From Pedobacter sp. MC2016-05 (GTDB lineage Bacteria > Bacteroidota > Bacteroidia > Sphingobacteriales > Sphingobacteriaceae): a stretch of 64,000 bases of DNA. Location: positions 310,001 to 374,000 of the forward strand of contig NZ_JAPIVT010000002.1 of the NCBI RefSeq assembly GCF_026239735.1, written 5' to 3'. Both the position numbers and the translations under genes were made by a program. Under the pieces are notes generated by a model that did not search any database, was not told the origin of the DNA, and saw only the letters and a program-made list of their open reading frames with translations. Shown one piece after another: positions 53,424 through 62,586 of the stretch; the stretch's first letter is position 1, and each line of letters starts with the position of its first letter.

Positions 53424-53905
53424 ACAAAAATGGCTTTCCGGATTTCTCCAGCAATGATTTTGTAGCTATCCTGCACACGTTCCTTACAGCTGGAACAGCC
53501 ATAAATAAGTATATTTTGGCTATCTCCTAAATGGTTGACAGAAAAGTAAGTAACCACATCATTATGAACTCCCTTCATTTCTCCGGTTTTGGTTTTGCGA
53601 TCAAATACATCTACAAATCCGACGCTTAAGTACAAACAGTTGCCCGCCAAACGGGTAGCCAATAAACTAAATTTCGTATGATGGCTATTTCTCAAAGTAC
53701 GTTCAACGTGATGCATATTTAATTTATCAACGCTAAAAGTTTCATAGCAATTTACTATTCCATCTAAAGTACCATCCTGAAAAGGATCAAGCGGTTCGTT
53801 GTAGCTGTGTTGTGCGGGAACATCATGGTCTTCTCCACCAGAGGATATTTTAACAATAAAACCAATAATGGTAATTGCTAAACTGATTATGCCGAGTACG
53901 TCCAT
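53420..53905 (-). CDS. Hypothetical membrane-anchored protein of the Ter operon
   Basis: A 161-residue protein with an N-terminal membrane helix (VLGIISLAITIIGFIVKIS) and a soluble rest that contains a strand with CSSCKER (about 137-143), which could bind zinc or form a disulfide. Spacing of zero to one base to its neighbours shows it is part of the operon. Family not recognised. Confidence 0.65.
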   Translation of the reverse strand: MDVLGIISLAITIIGFIVKISSGGEDHDVPAQHSYNEPLDPFQDGTLDGIVNCYETFSVDKLNMHHVERTLRNSHHTKFSLLATRLAGNCLYLSVGFVDVFDRKTKTGEMKGVHNDVVTYFSVNHLGDSQNILIYGCSSCKERVQDSYKIIAGEIRKAIFV

Positions 53906-54541
53906 TTAGATTACCATTGTTATTTCACTTGGTGGGGGCGGTAGTGCCACACTTTCTCCCGTTCCCTGGCTTTTGTTACCTTGTTCGATGGTTTCTGAAA
54001 CCCATTTAAAAAACTGCTTCAGTGTAGAACTGTCGGCAGTATCCAAATGAACAACATCGGGTGTGAGTTCTTTTAGAAGTGCATCATTTGCAGAATGTCC
54101 GGCAGCACAGCCAACAATTGCGCCGAAGTTTAATGATTTTATTTTCGGCACCATTTCGCGATACAACTGCAGATCGCTAGGTTTTCCATCAGTGAAGAGA
54201 AATAAAAGCGGCTTCCAATCTCCCTTTTGCGTTGAATTCCCTTTGATCAGATCATTTTGAACTTTCTCATATAACATATCCAAAGCCTGGCCTGTATGGG
54301 TCGGGCCACTTTGCGGACAAGTAATTTCAGGAAGCTGAAAAGAAGCTAATTCGGTTAAAGAAACGATTTCTTTCACCTCACGATCGAAAGTGATCATCGA
54401 AATCCAAAGCGAATCAAGTGCCTGTGCATCGGTCCTCAAAGTATTAATCATCCCACTTAAGGCGTTGTTCAAAGCCTGTATCGGCTCTCCATACATGGAT
54501 CCTGAAGTATCAATTAGAAAGTAAACGGGTAGTCTTCTCAT
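53906..54541 (-). CDS. TerY-type VWA protein
   Basis: A 211-residue VWA protein, single domain. The metal-ion-dependent adhesion motif is DTSGSM at residues 11-16; a conserved Thr and Asp follow (FTDGKPSD near 112-119). It is a paralogue of the next upstream gene and of the larger VWA protein at 52115. The C-terminal tail ends with a Pro-rich stretch VALPPPPSE, as in its neighbour. It may act as a scaffold for TerD proteins. Confidence 0.88.
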   Translation of the reverse strand: MRRLPVYFLIDTSGSMYGEPIQALNNALSGMINTLRTDAQALDSLWISMITFDREVKEIVSLTELASFQLPEITCPQSGPTHTGQALDMLYEKVQNDLIKGNSTQKGDWKPLLFLFTDGKPSDLQLYREMVPKIKSLNFGAIVGCAAGHSANDALLKELTPDVVHLDTADSSTLKQFFKWVSETIEQGNKSQGTGESVALPPPPSEITMVI

Positions 54542-54550
54542 AATTTTCTG

Positions 54551-55189
54551 TTATACAACGATATTCAACTCAGATGGTGGTGGAGGAAGTTCTTTCAACA
54601 AACTAATTTCCTTCCCTGCATCTTCAACTTTTGTAGAGGTAACACCAATTGAAGCCGTTACCCATTGAAAGAACTTGCCAATACTCGCAGAATCTGCTGT
54701 ATCTAAACTTACAACATTATCTGTGATTTGTTTAAGCACAGCGGTATCTGCTCCCGACCCTGCTGCGCAGGCAACAGTGAAAGCGACTTTTTGCTTCTTA
54801 AATTCAGCCAAACCTGGCAACCAATCATCGGTTGGTACGCCATCGGTCATGATAAAAACTAATGGCTTCCAATCTCCTTTTTGTTCGGTTGTAGTTTTGG
54901 CTACTTCATTTTCAATTCTGTTGGAAACCAATCGTAAAGCTTCGCCTAAAGCAGTAACTCCAGTAGCTTTTAAGTCGACCATTTGGAAAGATGCCAAATC
55001 GGTGAGCGGAATGATTTGTTGTGCAACACTATCAAAGGTGATCACACTTAAAAAAGCGGTTTCAATGGCTTGAGGATTTTGTCTTAAGGAACTAATCATC
55101 AACTGAACTCCATTTTTAACGGCTTCTATAGGCTCTCCACTCATCGAACCTGATGTATCTAGCAGCAGGTAAACGGGTAATCTTCTCAT
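54551..55189 (-). CDS. TerY-type VWA protein
   Basis: A 212-residue VWA protein very similar to the gene downstream. The adhesion motif is DTSGSM (11-16); the later MTDGVPTDD is conserved, and the C-terminus is KELPPPPSE. The two genes look like a tandem duplication. Placed between the broken terD and further operon genes. Expected in the cytoplasm. Confidence 0.88.
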   Translation of the reverse strand: MRRLPVYLLLDTSGSMSGEPIEAVKNGVQLMISSLRQNPQAIETAFLSVITFDSVAQQIIPLTDLASFQMVDLKATGVTALGEALRLVSNRIENEVAKTTTEQKGDWKPLVFIMTDGVPTDDWLPGLAEFKKQKVAFTVACAAGSGADTAVLKQITDNVVSLDTADSASIGKFFQWVTASIGVTSTKVEDAGKEISLLKELPPPPSELNIVV

Positions 55190-55195
55190 ATAAAA

Positions 55196-55627
55196 TTATT
55201 GAGGAATATGGTAAGTGTTGGCGGTTTCGTTGCTATTATTTGGCACATTGTAAGTACTACCGTTATTATTTTGTCCAGGAATATTGTAACCAGTTCCTGT
55301 ACCATAAGTAGGATCGTTTTGGTTTATATGCGACATATTTTCGGCAGTATAATCTTTGCCTCCACTTAAAATAGTGTAAATATTTTGTATAGTATAAACC
55401 GGGCCCCATTGAATTCCCCACCATCCTAAGAAAAAGTTGGTAAACAAATGCCCTAAACCAGGCACTACCCTAATTTTACCGGGATGGATAAAATGGAAAT
55501 CAGATGAATTATTGAATGTCATCACCACTACTGAGATGCAATATTTATACATTACAAATTTTCCGCCCTGCGCTACCAAACTCCTAATTTGATCGCCAGA
55601 TAAACCCTCTATATTTTTAATGTTCAT
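55196..55627 (-). CDS. Hypothetical Ter-associated protein with hydrophobic middle
   Basis: A 143-residue protein with a hydrophobic central part (FVMYKYCISVVVMTF and HLFTNFFLGWWGIQWG), and an Asn/Gly/Tyr-rich tail with repeated NIPG/NVPN/HIPQ segments. It might be membrane-associated. The start overlaps the preceding gene remnant by one base (TAATG), so translation is coupled. I do not recognise a family. Confidence 0.7.
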   Translation of the reverse strand: MNIKNIEGLSGDQIRSLVAQGGKFVMYKYCISVVVMTFNNSSDFHFIHPGKIRVVPGLGHLFTNFFLGWWGIQWGPVYTIQNIYTILSGGKDYTAENMSHINQNDPTYGTGTGYNIPGQNNNGSTYNVPNNSNETANTYHIPQ

Positions 55628-56285
55628 TACAAATAAGATTTACTGATCAAATGAATGGTTTGCCCTAAAAACGTATCAGGTGTTGGATCGCCGATGGCAT
55701 CGACTTTCCATTCATCATTACGTTTGTACAATTTGCCTAAAATCAGCGCTTTTTTACCTGCATAACTTTGTTCGGCAGAAACGCTGTATGACGCAAAAAC
55801 TTCTTTCACCTATGTAGGTGTACCTTCGTACATTCTAATTTTTGAATATGGAATTTGAGAGAAATCCTCTTTCCCAACATTATTCAAGAAGAAAAATATT
55901 TTAGAAACTTTTGGGTCAATTTAGCTAAATCGACTGTAATAATCTCATTATCCAATCCATCAACGCCACCAGAATCTCCTTGCAAGTCATCGCCAGTCTG
56001 CCTCAAAGCACCATCCGATGAAACCAATTTCCCTTTTGGCAAACCAAATTGCTGTAAGAAATCAATATTGTACAGCGGCGAGTAGATATGATCACACAAA
56101 ATGTTGTTTTCATCGATTAGAATGCAACTTAAATCTAAATCTACGCTTTGCTTATTGGTAGATAAACCGAGAAATCCTTTTGTTTCTATTGCGCCCCAAT
56201 TAACGCCTACGCAGAAACCGGTGAGTTTTGCACCGGTTTCTTTACTTAGATCAATTTTCTGCCCTTTTGATAAATTAATAGCCAT
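55627..56285 (-). pseudogene. Broken terD paralogue (frameshift plus stop codon)
   Basis: Two reading frames together match one TerD protein. The first (56285 to 55884, MAINLSKGQKIDLSK... to LTQKFLKYFSS) covers the N-terminal part. From about 55905 the protein continues in another frame as KIFFFLNNVGKEDFSQ to RMYEGTPT, meets a TAG at 55812-55810, and goes on as VKEVFASYS... to 55627. A one-base loss near 55903-55912 and the TAG are two separate lesions. Neighbouring genes are intact, so decay of a redundant copy is likely. Sequencing error could explain one lesion but hardly both. Confidence 0.85.
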
Positions 56286-56299
56286 CCTTTAGTTTAGTT

Positions 56300-56851
56300 T
56301 TAGTTGTACTTATTCAAGAAAAATTCAAGCCCATCTTTCATCCCGGCACCTACGGCCTCAAATTTCCATTCGTTATTTCGTTTATAAATCCTTCCAAATT
56401 CTACCGCTGTTTCGATTGAGAAATCTTCTTCCAACTCATATTTAAGTATCTCGGTTTTGGTACCATCGAATATTCGGATATAAGAATTTCTGATTTGTCC
56501 AAAATTTTGTCGCCTGTTTTCAGCATCGTGAATGGTTACCACAATACAGATTTCGGCAGCAGTTGCTGCAATTTTTGAGAGGTCGACTTTTATTTGTTCA
56601 TCATCACCATCGCCATCACCAGTTAAATTATCACCAGTGTGTTCTACCGCCCCATCTGGCGTTTTCAAATTATTGTAGAATACGAAATGAGCGTCAGATA
56701 GTAATCTTTTATTTTCACCTAATACGAAAATCGAGGTATCTAAATCGAAGCTACTACCGGTTGATGAACTATTGGTATCCCAGCCTAATCCGACTGTAAA
56801 TTGTGGAGCACTAATTGATTCTCGTTGCCCCTTTTGCAGGTTAATTGCCAT
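56300..56851 (-). CDS. TerD-domain protein
   Basis: A 183-residue single TerD domain. It begins MAINLQKGQRES. The acidic calcium-binding signature is TGDGDGDDEQIKVDL (about 78-92). The centre has FVFYNNLKTPDGAVEHTGD, and a late segment SIETAVEFGRIYKRNNEWKFEAVG is shared with the paralogue at 57590. TerD proteins bind calcium and act in the stress response linked to tellurite and DNA-damage tolerance. Paralogue of the two upstream genes; the four form a tandem set. Confidence 0.92.
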   Translation of the reverse strand: MAINLQKGQRESISAPQFTVGLGWDTNSSSTGSSFDLDTSIFVLGENKRLLSDAHFVFYNNLKTPDGAVEHTGDNLTGDGDGDDEQIKVDLSKIAATAAEICIVVTIHDAENRRQNFGQIRNSYIRIFDGTKTEILKYELEEDFSIETAVEFGRIYKRNNEWKFEAVGAGMKDGLEFFLNKYN

Positions 56852-56907
56852 ATTTGGTTGTATTTTAGCTTGAAGTTATCTTTGCTGAATTTGTGAATAA
56901 AATCTAT

Positions 56908-57573
56908 TTAGTTCGCGTATTTTTTCAAAACTTCCAAAAAGCTGTCTGTTGGATGAGGCTCTCCAATGGCTCGAAATTTCCAGCCATCATCTTTACGATA
57001 AGCCTCAGCAAAAACCATTGTACACATACCATTTAACGAAGCATCGCCAGAAAGGCTGTATCTCGTAATTTCTTTCCCTTTTGCATCAACCGCTCTGATA
57101 AAGGCATTTTCAACCATGCTAAAATGTTGGTTGTTCTGCCTCCCTTGATAAATCGAAACCACAAAAACAATCTTTTGATAAATGGGATCCAAGGCATCTA
57201 GTTTAACAATAATCTGTTCATCATCGCCATCTCCCGCTCCTGTTCTGTTATCACCAGTTAGCCAAATATTACCCGATGGATGTCTCATGGAGTTAAAGAA
57301 AATAACATCTCCTTCGAAAAGACCAACCTGACGGCCGTTTTGATTAACGGTTCTGCCCAAATTCATAAGCTTATCGTTTCCATCAAGCAGAAAAGCAATG
57401 GCATCTAAATCGAACTCGTCCTCTTTAGGACCAAAAAGTTTCCCTAAAAAGCCTGTGTTTTTTTGTCGGACATCCCACCCCAAACCCATCGTCACTTTTG
57501 ATAAATCGAAAGATTCTCCTTTATCATTTTTTCGGAGATCAATAGTTTGACCTTTTATTAAGTTAATAGCCAT
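56908..57573 (-). CDS. TerD-domain protein
   Basis: A 221-residue TerD protein, longer than its neighbours because of an insertion near 38-60 (KNTGFLGKLFGPKEDEFDLD). The calcium motif appears as TGAGDGDDEQIIVKLDALD (about 120-138), and FFNSMRHPSGNIWLTGDN precedes it. The C-terminal GDASLNGMCTMVFAEAYRKDDGWKF part is that of the family. It is second in the tandem ter set. Confidence 0.92.
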   Translation of the reverse strand: MAINLIKGQTIDLRKNDKGESFDLSKVTMGLGWDVRQKNTGFLGKLFGPKEDEFDLDAIAFLLDGNDKLMNLGRTVNQNGRQVGLFEGDVIFFNSMRHPSGNIWLTGDNRTGAGDGDDEQIIVKLDALDPIYQKIVFVVSIYQGRQNNQHFSMVENAFIRAVDAKGKEITRYSLSGDASLNGMCTMVFAEAYRKDDGWKFRAIGEPHPTDSFLEVLKKYAN

Positions 57574-57589
57574 ACAGAGCGTTGTTAAT

Positions 57590-58165
57590 TTATTTTATAA
57601 TTTGACCTTTGAAATATTTTGATAAAAAGAACGATAAATCTTCACGATACCCGATTCCTGAAGCTTCGAATTTCCATTTACCTTCACGTTTATAAAGTCT
57701 GCCAAATTCTACACCAGTTTCAATAGAAAAATCTTCGCCCAACTCATATTTTGCCACTTCTTCACCTGTGCTATCATCAACTATTCGGATATATGAATTT
57801 CTAACTTGCCCATAATTTTGTTTACGGGTAATAGCATCATGGATGGTTACTACAAAAAGAATCTCCTGGATATTGGTATTAACCTTCGACAAATCAACCT
57901 GAATACTTTCATCATCGCCTGTAGCACTATTTCCTCCTGTCGGATCATCGCCTGTATGGTGTAATGCAAGATCAGGTGAATCTGTATTGCCATAGAAAAT
58001 GAAGTACTCTTCCACAGGAATTAATCGGTTTCCATCAATCATAAAAGCCGAAGCATCCAAATCAAAATCATAGCCGGTACCTTCATTTGGATCCCAGCCT
58101 AAACCCAAAGTAATTTTAGATAATCCGATATTGATTTTTTGTCCTTTTTGTAAATTAATAGCCAT
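57590..58165 (-). CDS. TerD-domain protein, first gene of the Ter operon
   Basis: A 191-residue TerD protein from the ATG at 58165, where the conserved MAINLQKGQ begins; an upstream in-frame extension would add about 40 residues unlike the family. Calcium motif NSATGDDESIQVDL follows DDPTGG. The C-terminal part is close to the protein at 56300. It should be the promoter-proximal gene; the 283-base region upstream (58166-58448) shows no clear Bacteroidota promoter to me. Probably regulates or executes the stress response with calcium. Confidence 0.9.
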   Translation of the reverse strand: MAINLQKGQKINIGLSKITLGLGWDPNEGTGYDFDLDASAFMIDGNRLIPVEEYFIFYGNTDSPDLALHHTGDDPTGGNSATGDDESIQVDLSKVNTNIQEILFVVTIHDAITRKQNYGQVRNSYIRIVDDSTGEEVAKYELGEDFSIETGVEFGRLYKREGKWKFEASGIGYREDLSFFLSKYFKGQIIK

Positions 58166-58448
58166 TGTTAAATTTAGTTTTTGATGTTTTATGTTGTAAA
58201 AAATGAGATGTACGGGACACTCAGCTACATAAAAATGCAGCGAGACGCTGAAAAGATCGAATCGGATTAAAACCGACACAAACAATCGTAATAAAATAAG
58301 TAGAGATAGAATTGGTTACAGCGACAAGGGTTGAGCGCTAATTTTTACATCCTGTAACCGGGTTTATCTGTTTAAATGTTTCCTAACAAATATATTATTT
58401 TGGATTTTAATTGCAAATTTCCTACTCAAAAATGTTGTAAATTTTGAG

Positions 58449-60014
58449 CTACAACCTATACTTTTTCATGGATACCCAAAGCTTTTCGTCCATTTGATAA
58501 ACATCAGGGCGATATTCTATTTTATTGTTCTGAGCCCAGGCAGTGAAATAAGTAATAATTAATGGCACTGGTTTTTTTGGACCAAACCAAGCTGGTTTAA
58601 GTTTAAATGCTTTCGTGGTGTCGGCTTTCGCGGCCATGCGCTTTTTGTACCATTTGTTATGCGTACTGTCAACCGGCGGCAAATCTACCTCCGCCCTAAG
58701 TTTATCATAGATATAACCATCACCAACCAATCTTTCGGCAAACTCAAGTGGCTTTTCTACACGAACGCAACCATGGCTAATTGCTCTATTTGTTAAGTTA
58801 AAACCGTTCTTGTTATTTGTATCGTGAAGATAGATGCTGGAGCTATTATCGAATATAAACTTAAATTTCCCTAAAGCATTACCACCGCCCGAACCTTGCT
58901 TAAACTTGAAAGGAAGTTTATCGCGTGAGTATCTGCTCCAGTTTATCGTATCTGGCTCGCCAATAAGTTTATCTTTATAGTAAACGTTAATGTTGCTGTT
59001 TGATAGATAGTAGGGATCCTTTCTGGCCATCCAATAAATTTCGCTTTGCGCAATACTCACGGGAATATTCCAAACCGGGTTGGCCTGTATAGAATTAATT
59101 TTACTAAACAACAATGGGGTTTCATGGTTTTTAGGCTTATCATCTAAATTTCCAGATTTGGCAAAAGCCTTCAACTTCTCGTCGTAACCATTTTCGCGTT
59201 TACCACCCACGCAAACTTTCATCGAGATTACAGTATCTTGCTTATCAAACCAGGTAAGTTTAAAATCAGGAATGTTTACCTGGACGTAATTGTCGCCGGT
59301 CTCAGGCATTTTCCAACGAAAACGCTCCATATTCAAAAGCAAAATACGTTTTTCATCCAATGCATCGGCCTTTAAGTATGCCTCTTGTAAAGCTCTATAT
59401 TGGGGTGATTTCGGCTGGACTATACGTAAGGTATCAATTAAACTTTCAGAAGCCAGAAGCTTTGTCATCCCCAAACTATCTGGCCGTTTTACTTTAATAT
59501 AATATCTGGAGAAAATATTGCGAGGGTTTACAACACCGTATTTTAAATAATTATTATAATTAAGGTAGGCATTAGCAGATAATAATTCCAGTTTCGCAAT
59601 TACCGGATAGGTTTCCTCAACATTTTTAAATTTGTTAGCCGCTAATTCAGCTAATAAACCTTTTATTTCTTCAGTTTTGAATATTTTTGGATTAAACCCG
59701 TGCACCTTACTATTTTCTAAGTACGCAACTAGTGAATCTAATTCGCCATCGGTGTAGAATTTTGTAACCAATTTTGGCTCATTAGTCGTGGAAGTATAAT
59801 AAGCTTTAATAGTTTTAGGATTTACAAATAATTCTGATAAACTATTCATAGTGGAAACAAACACGCTATCGAAAGCAACAGTATCAAAATCTTTATAAAT
59901 CTTATTTTTAAAATGTTCCGATAGCACTTTGCCAATCTCTGGTGGCTGTTTAAACCATCCACAGGCAGATATACAAATAATTATAGGGATAAAAAGAAAG
60001 CGAAAGTTTTTCAA
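58449..60014 (-). CDS. L,D-transpeptidase lipoprotein (YcbB-like)
   Basis: A 521-residue lipoprotein with a signal ending in the lipobox ISAC (Cys18). It contains a YkuD catalytic domain: SHGCVRV at 413-419 with Cys416 as nucleophile, and an earlier His (LHDTNNKNG region). The upstream part contains a peptidoglycan-binding-like helical region. It builds 3-3 cross-links in peptidoglycan or attaches proteins to it. The start is TTG at 60014. It is separate from the Ter operon and next to the his operon. Confidence 0.88.
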   Translation of the reverse strand: MKNFRFLFIPIIICISACGWFKQPPEIGKVLSEHFKNKIYKDFDTVAFDSVFVSTMNSLSELFVNPKTIKAYYTSTTNEPKLVTKFYTDGELDSLVAYLENSKVHGFNPKIFKTEEIKGLLAELAANKFKNVEETYPVIAKLELLSANAYLNYNNYLKYGVVNPRNIFSRYYIKVKRPDSLGMTKLLASESLIDTLRIVQPKSPQYRALQEAYLKADALDEKRILLLNMERFRWKMPETGDNYVQVNIPDFKLTWFDKQDTVISMKVCVGGKRENGYDEKLKAFAKSGNLDDKPKNHETPLLFSKINSIQANPVWNIPVSIAQSEIYWMARKDPYYLSNSNINVYYKDKLIGEPDTINWSRYSRDKLPFKFKQGSGGGNALGKFKFIFDNSSSIYLHDTNNKNGFNLTNRAISHGCVRVEKPLEFAERLVGDGYIYDKLRAEVDLPPVDSTHNKWYKKRMAAKADTTKAFKLKPAWFGPKKPVPLIITYFTAWAQNNKIEYRPDVYQMDEKLWVSMKKYRL

Positions 60015-60092
60015 AGCGTCGAATTTTTAGTGTAATAAGTGAGCAACAGCAATTATAAAAATGCAAATGAGGCAAATTAAGTGCCATTATTT

Positions 60093-60122
60093 TTTGATTT
60101 ACCGATGCAAACGTTATATTTG
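60093..60122 (+). promoter_or_regulatory. Bacteroidota-type promoter of the his operon
   Basis: TTTG at 60093-60096 and TATATTTG at 60115-60122 with an 18-base spacer match the Bacteroidota consensus TTTG-N-TAnnTTTG. The leader peptide begins 45 bases downstream at 60168, so the leader is short. Best promoter match in the window. Confidence 0.75.
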
Positions 60123-60167
60123 CCAATGCATATCAGCTAAAGTATTGATACTGGCAGAAATAAATAT

Positions 60168-60220
60168 ATGAATTTAACTTTGAACCATCACTTACATTTA
60201 CACCATCGCCGATAGGCGAT
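60168..60220 (+). promoter_or_regulatory. hisL: Histidine leader peptide and attenuator hairpin
   Basis: The reading frame 60168-60215 codes for MNLTLNHHLHLHHRR, with five His codons in seven positions. The stem ATCGCC (60205-60210) and GGCGAT (60215-60220) forms over the stop codon, followed by T-rich sequence (ATATGTTTGTTTTG), as in a histidine attenuator: stalling at His codons should alter the pairing and let transcription continue. No full antiterminator could be drawn with confidence. Confidence 0.78.
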
Positions 60221-60293
60221 ATGATATGTTTGTTTTGTACTTCAAAACTTTTTTTCCGTAAAATTATTTCCTGTTCATTCTATATTCAATACT

Positions 60294-61145
60294 TTGAAAA
60301 CACTAAAAATTGCTATCCAAAAATCGGGTAGGTTAAACGAAAAGTCCGTAGAAATATTAAAAAATTGTGGTCTTTCTTTCGAAAACTACAAAAGTTCATT
60401 AATATCAACTGTTCAAAATTTTCCATTAGAAATTCTTTTTCTTCGCGATGATGATATTCCAGAATACGTTCAGGATGGCATTGCCGATTTAGGTATTGTT
60501 GGCGAAAACGTGATCACTGAAACCCAGGCTAAAGTTGAGTATTTACAAAAGCTTGGCTTTGGAAAATGCACCCTAAAAATTGCAGTTCAAACCGGTAGCC
60601 AAATTCAAAATTTGGATGATTTAAATGGCAAAGCCATCGCTACTTCTTACCCGGTAATTCTTGAAAAATTCTTAACAGAAAAAGGAATAAAATCTGATAT
60701 CAGAACCATCTCTGGTTCGGTAGAAATTGGCCCCGGTTTAGGCTTGAGTGATGCCATTTTTGACATCGTTTCTACTGGCGGAACTCTTAAAAGTAATGGA
60801 CTAAAACCATTCGCAGATGTGATGCAATCCGAGGCAGTTTTAATTGGAAATAAATCGATTTCAGATAACCCAGAAGTTGCAGAATTGCTACAGAGAATCC
60901 GTTCGGTTTTGAGCGCAAAATCTAATAAATATGTGGTGCTTAATGTATCGAAAGATAACCTGCAAAAAGTTGTCGATTTATTACCAGGTGTTAAAAGCCC
61001 GACAATAGTTCCCTTGTTCGAACCCAACTGGGTTGCTGTTCATTCTGTAATTGCTGAAAGAGATTTTTGGGAGAAAATCAATAGCCTAAAAGCCGCTGGA
61101 GCCGAGGGAATTTTAGTGATGCCAATTGAAAAAATTATCACTTAA
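60294..61145 (+). CDS. hisG: ATP phosphoribosyltransferase, long form
   Basis: A 283-residue enzyme for the first step of histidine synthesis, condensing ATP with PRPP. The start is TTG at 60294 (MKTLKIAIQKSG). The substrate site GPGLGLSDAIFDIVSTGGTL (about 145-164) is typical, and a C-terminal regulatory domain (about 205-283, ending ILVMPIEKIIT) makes it the long, feedback-sensitive type. It is the first gene after the leader peptide. Confidence 0.95.
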   Translation: MKTLKIAIQKSGRLNEKSVEILKNCGLSFENYKSSLISTVQNFPLEILFLRDDDIPEYVQDGIADLGIVGENVITETQAKVEYLQKLGFGKCTLKIAVQTGSQIQNLDDLNGKAIATSYPVILEKFLTEKGIKSDIRTISGSVEIGPGLGLSDAIFDIVSTGGTLKSNGLKPFADVMQSEAVLIGNKSISDNPEVAELLQRIRSVLSAKSNKYVVLNVSKDNLQKVVDLLPGVKSPTIVPLFEPNWVAVHSVIAERDFWEKINSLKAAGAEGILVMPIEKIIT

Positions 61146-61205
61146 AATAGCACAAAAAACACCTAATTACATATTAACTATTGGTTAATTTAAAATCATA
61201 ACACC

Positions 61206-62492
61206 TTGAAAGTCTACAATTATAAAGATTTATCTACATCAAAGATTAAGGAATTGTGTTCGAGACAAATTGAAGACGACAAATTGGTTGAAGAACGCGT
61301 TGTAGATATCATTAAAACGGTTAAAAGTGATGGAGATAAAGCACTCTTTAATTTCGCCAAAGCATTTGATAAAGTAGAATTAGAAAAGCTTTATTTAGAT
61401 GCAGAAGAATTGAAAGTCATTGCATCAACCATTCCTGCGGATGCGAAACAAGCAATTGAAACAGCTTATCACAACATCAAAACTTTTCACCAATCGCAAC
61501 TAAAAACTGAAGATAGAATTGAAACAATGCCTGGAGTGGTTTGCTGGCGAGAATCCAGGGCAATTGAAAAGGTAGGCCTCTACATTCCAGGTGGCACTGC
61601 AGTTTTACCGAGCACTTTCTTGATGCTGGCTACCCCTGCAATAATTGCTGGCAGCAAAGAAATCGTAGTGTGCTCACCCCCACAAAGCGACGGCAAAACG
61701 AATTGTTACCTTGCCTATTGTGCTGTGCTTCTAGGTATCGAGAAAATCTATCTGATTGGTGGTGCCCAAGCTGTTGCCGCAATGGCTTTCGGAACAGAAA
61801 CTGTGCCCCAAGTTTATAAGATATTTGGTCCAGGAAACCGCTACGTGACAACAGCAAAAACGATGGTTCAAAATAAGGTTGCAATAGACATGCCCGCAGG
61901 CCCATCAGAGGTTTTAGTGATTGCTGATGATACTGCCAATCCGTCATTTGTTGCCGCCGACTTACTAGCTCAAGCTGAACATGGAGTTGATAGTCAGTCA
62001 ATTTTAGTTTCTACCTCAAGTGATATCATAGCTGAAACTCTTCAAGAACTTCAAAAACAATTATCTGATTTACCTAGAAAGGATATTGCAGCGAAAGCTA
62101 TTGAAAATTCTTACGTTGTTTTAGTCGATAATTTAGATGCTGCAATGGAATTTTCCAATGAATATGCGCCAGAACACTTGATTTTAGCTACAAGCAATTT
62201 TGAGAACCTTATTCCATTGATAATCAACGCTGGTTCGGTATTTTTAGGAAACTTTACTCCAGAGAGTGCTGGTGATTATGCATCAGGAACAAATCATACT
62301 CTACCTACAAGTGGCTTTGCTAAAGCGTATTCGGGTGTGTCAACTGATGCTTTTCTTAAAAAGATAACCTTTCAGCATTTGTCGGTCAATGGATTAGAGA
62401 ACATTGGAAATACTGTTGAAACACTTGCAGCTGCCGAAGGCTTGCAGGCACATAAAAATGCGATTACAATAAGATCAAAGAACAAGGATTAA
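61206..62492 (+). CDS. hisD: Histidinol dehydrogenase
   Basis: A 428-residue zinc enzyme that makes histidine from histidinol in two NAD-dependent steps. Conserved segments: YIPGGTAVLPSTFLM, FGPGNRYVTTAK, LAQAEHGVDSQSI with the zinc-binding region, and EYAPEHL near the end. The start is TTG at 61206. It follows hisG with a 60-base gap. Confidence 0.95.
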   Translation: MKVYNYKDLSTSKIKELCSRQIEDDKLVEERVVDIIKTVKSDGDKALFNFAKAFDKVELEKLYLDAEELKVIASTIPADAKQAIETAYHNIKTFHQSQLKTEDRIETMPGVVCWRESRAIEKVGLYIPGGTAVLPSTFLMLATPAIIAGSKEIVVCSPPQSDGKTNCYLAYCAVLLGIEKIYLIGGAQAVAAMAFGTETVPQVYKIFGPGNRYVTTAKTMVQNKVAIDMPAGPSEVLVIADDTANPSFVAADLLAQAEHGVDSQSILVSTSSDIIAETLQELQKQLSDLPRKDIAAKAIENSYVVLVDNLDAAMEFSNEYAPEHLILATSNFENLIPLIINAGSVFLGNFTPESAGDYASGTNHTLPTSGFAKAYSGVSTDAFLKKITFQHLSVNGLENIGNTVETLAAAEGLQAHKNAITIRSKNKD

Positions 62493-62586
62493 AAACAAAG
62501 ATTTAAAGCAAAAAGTAGAACTAAGGCTTAAACACCAAGTCATTCATCTTTGGCCCTTGCTCCTTTATCTATCACACAGAAATAAC

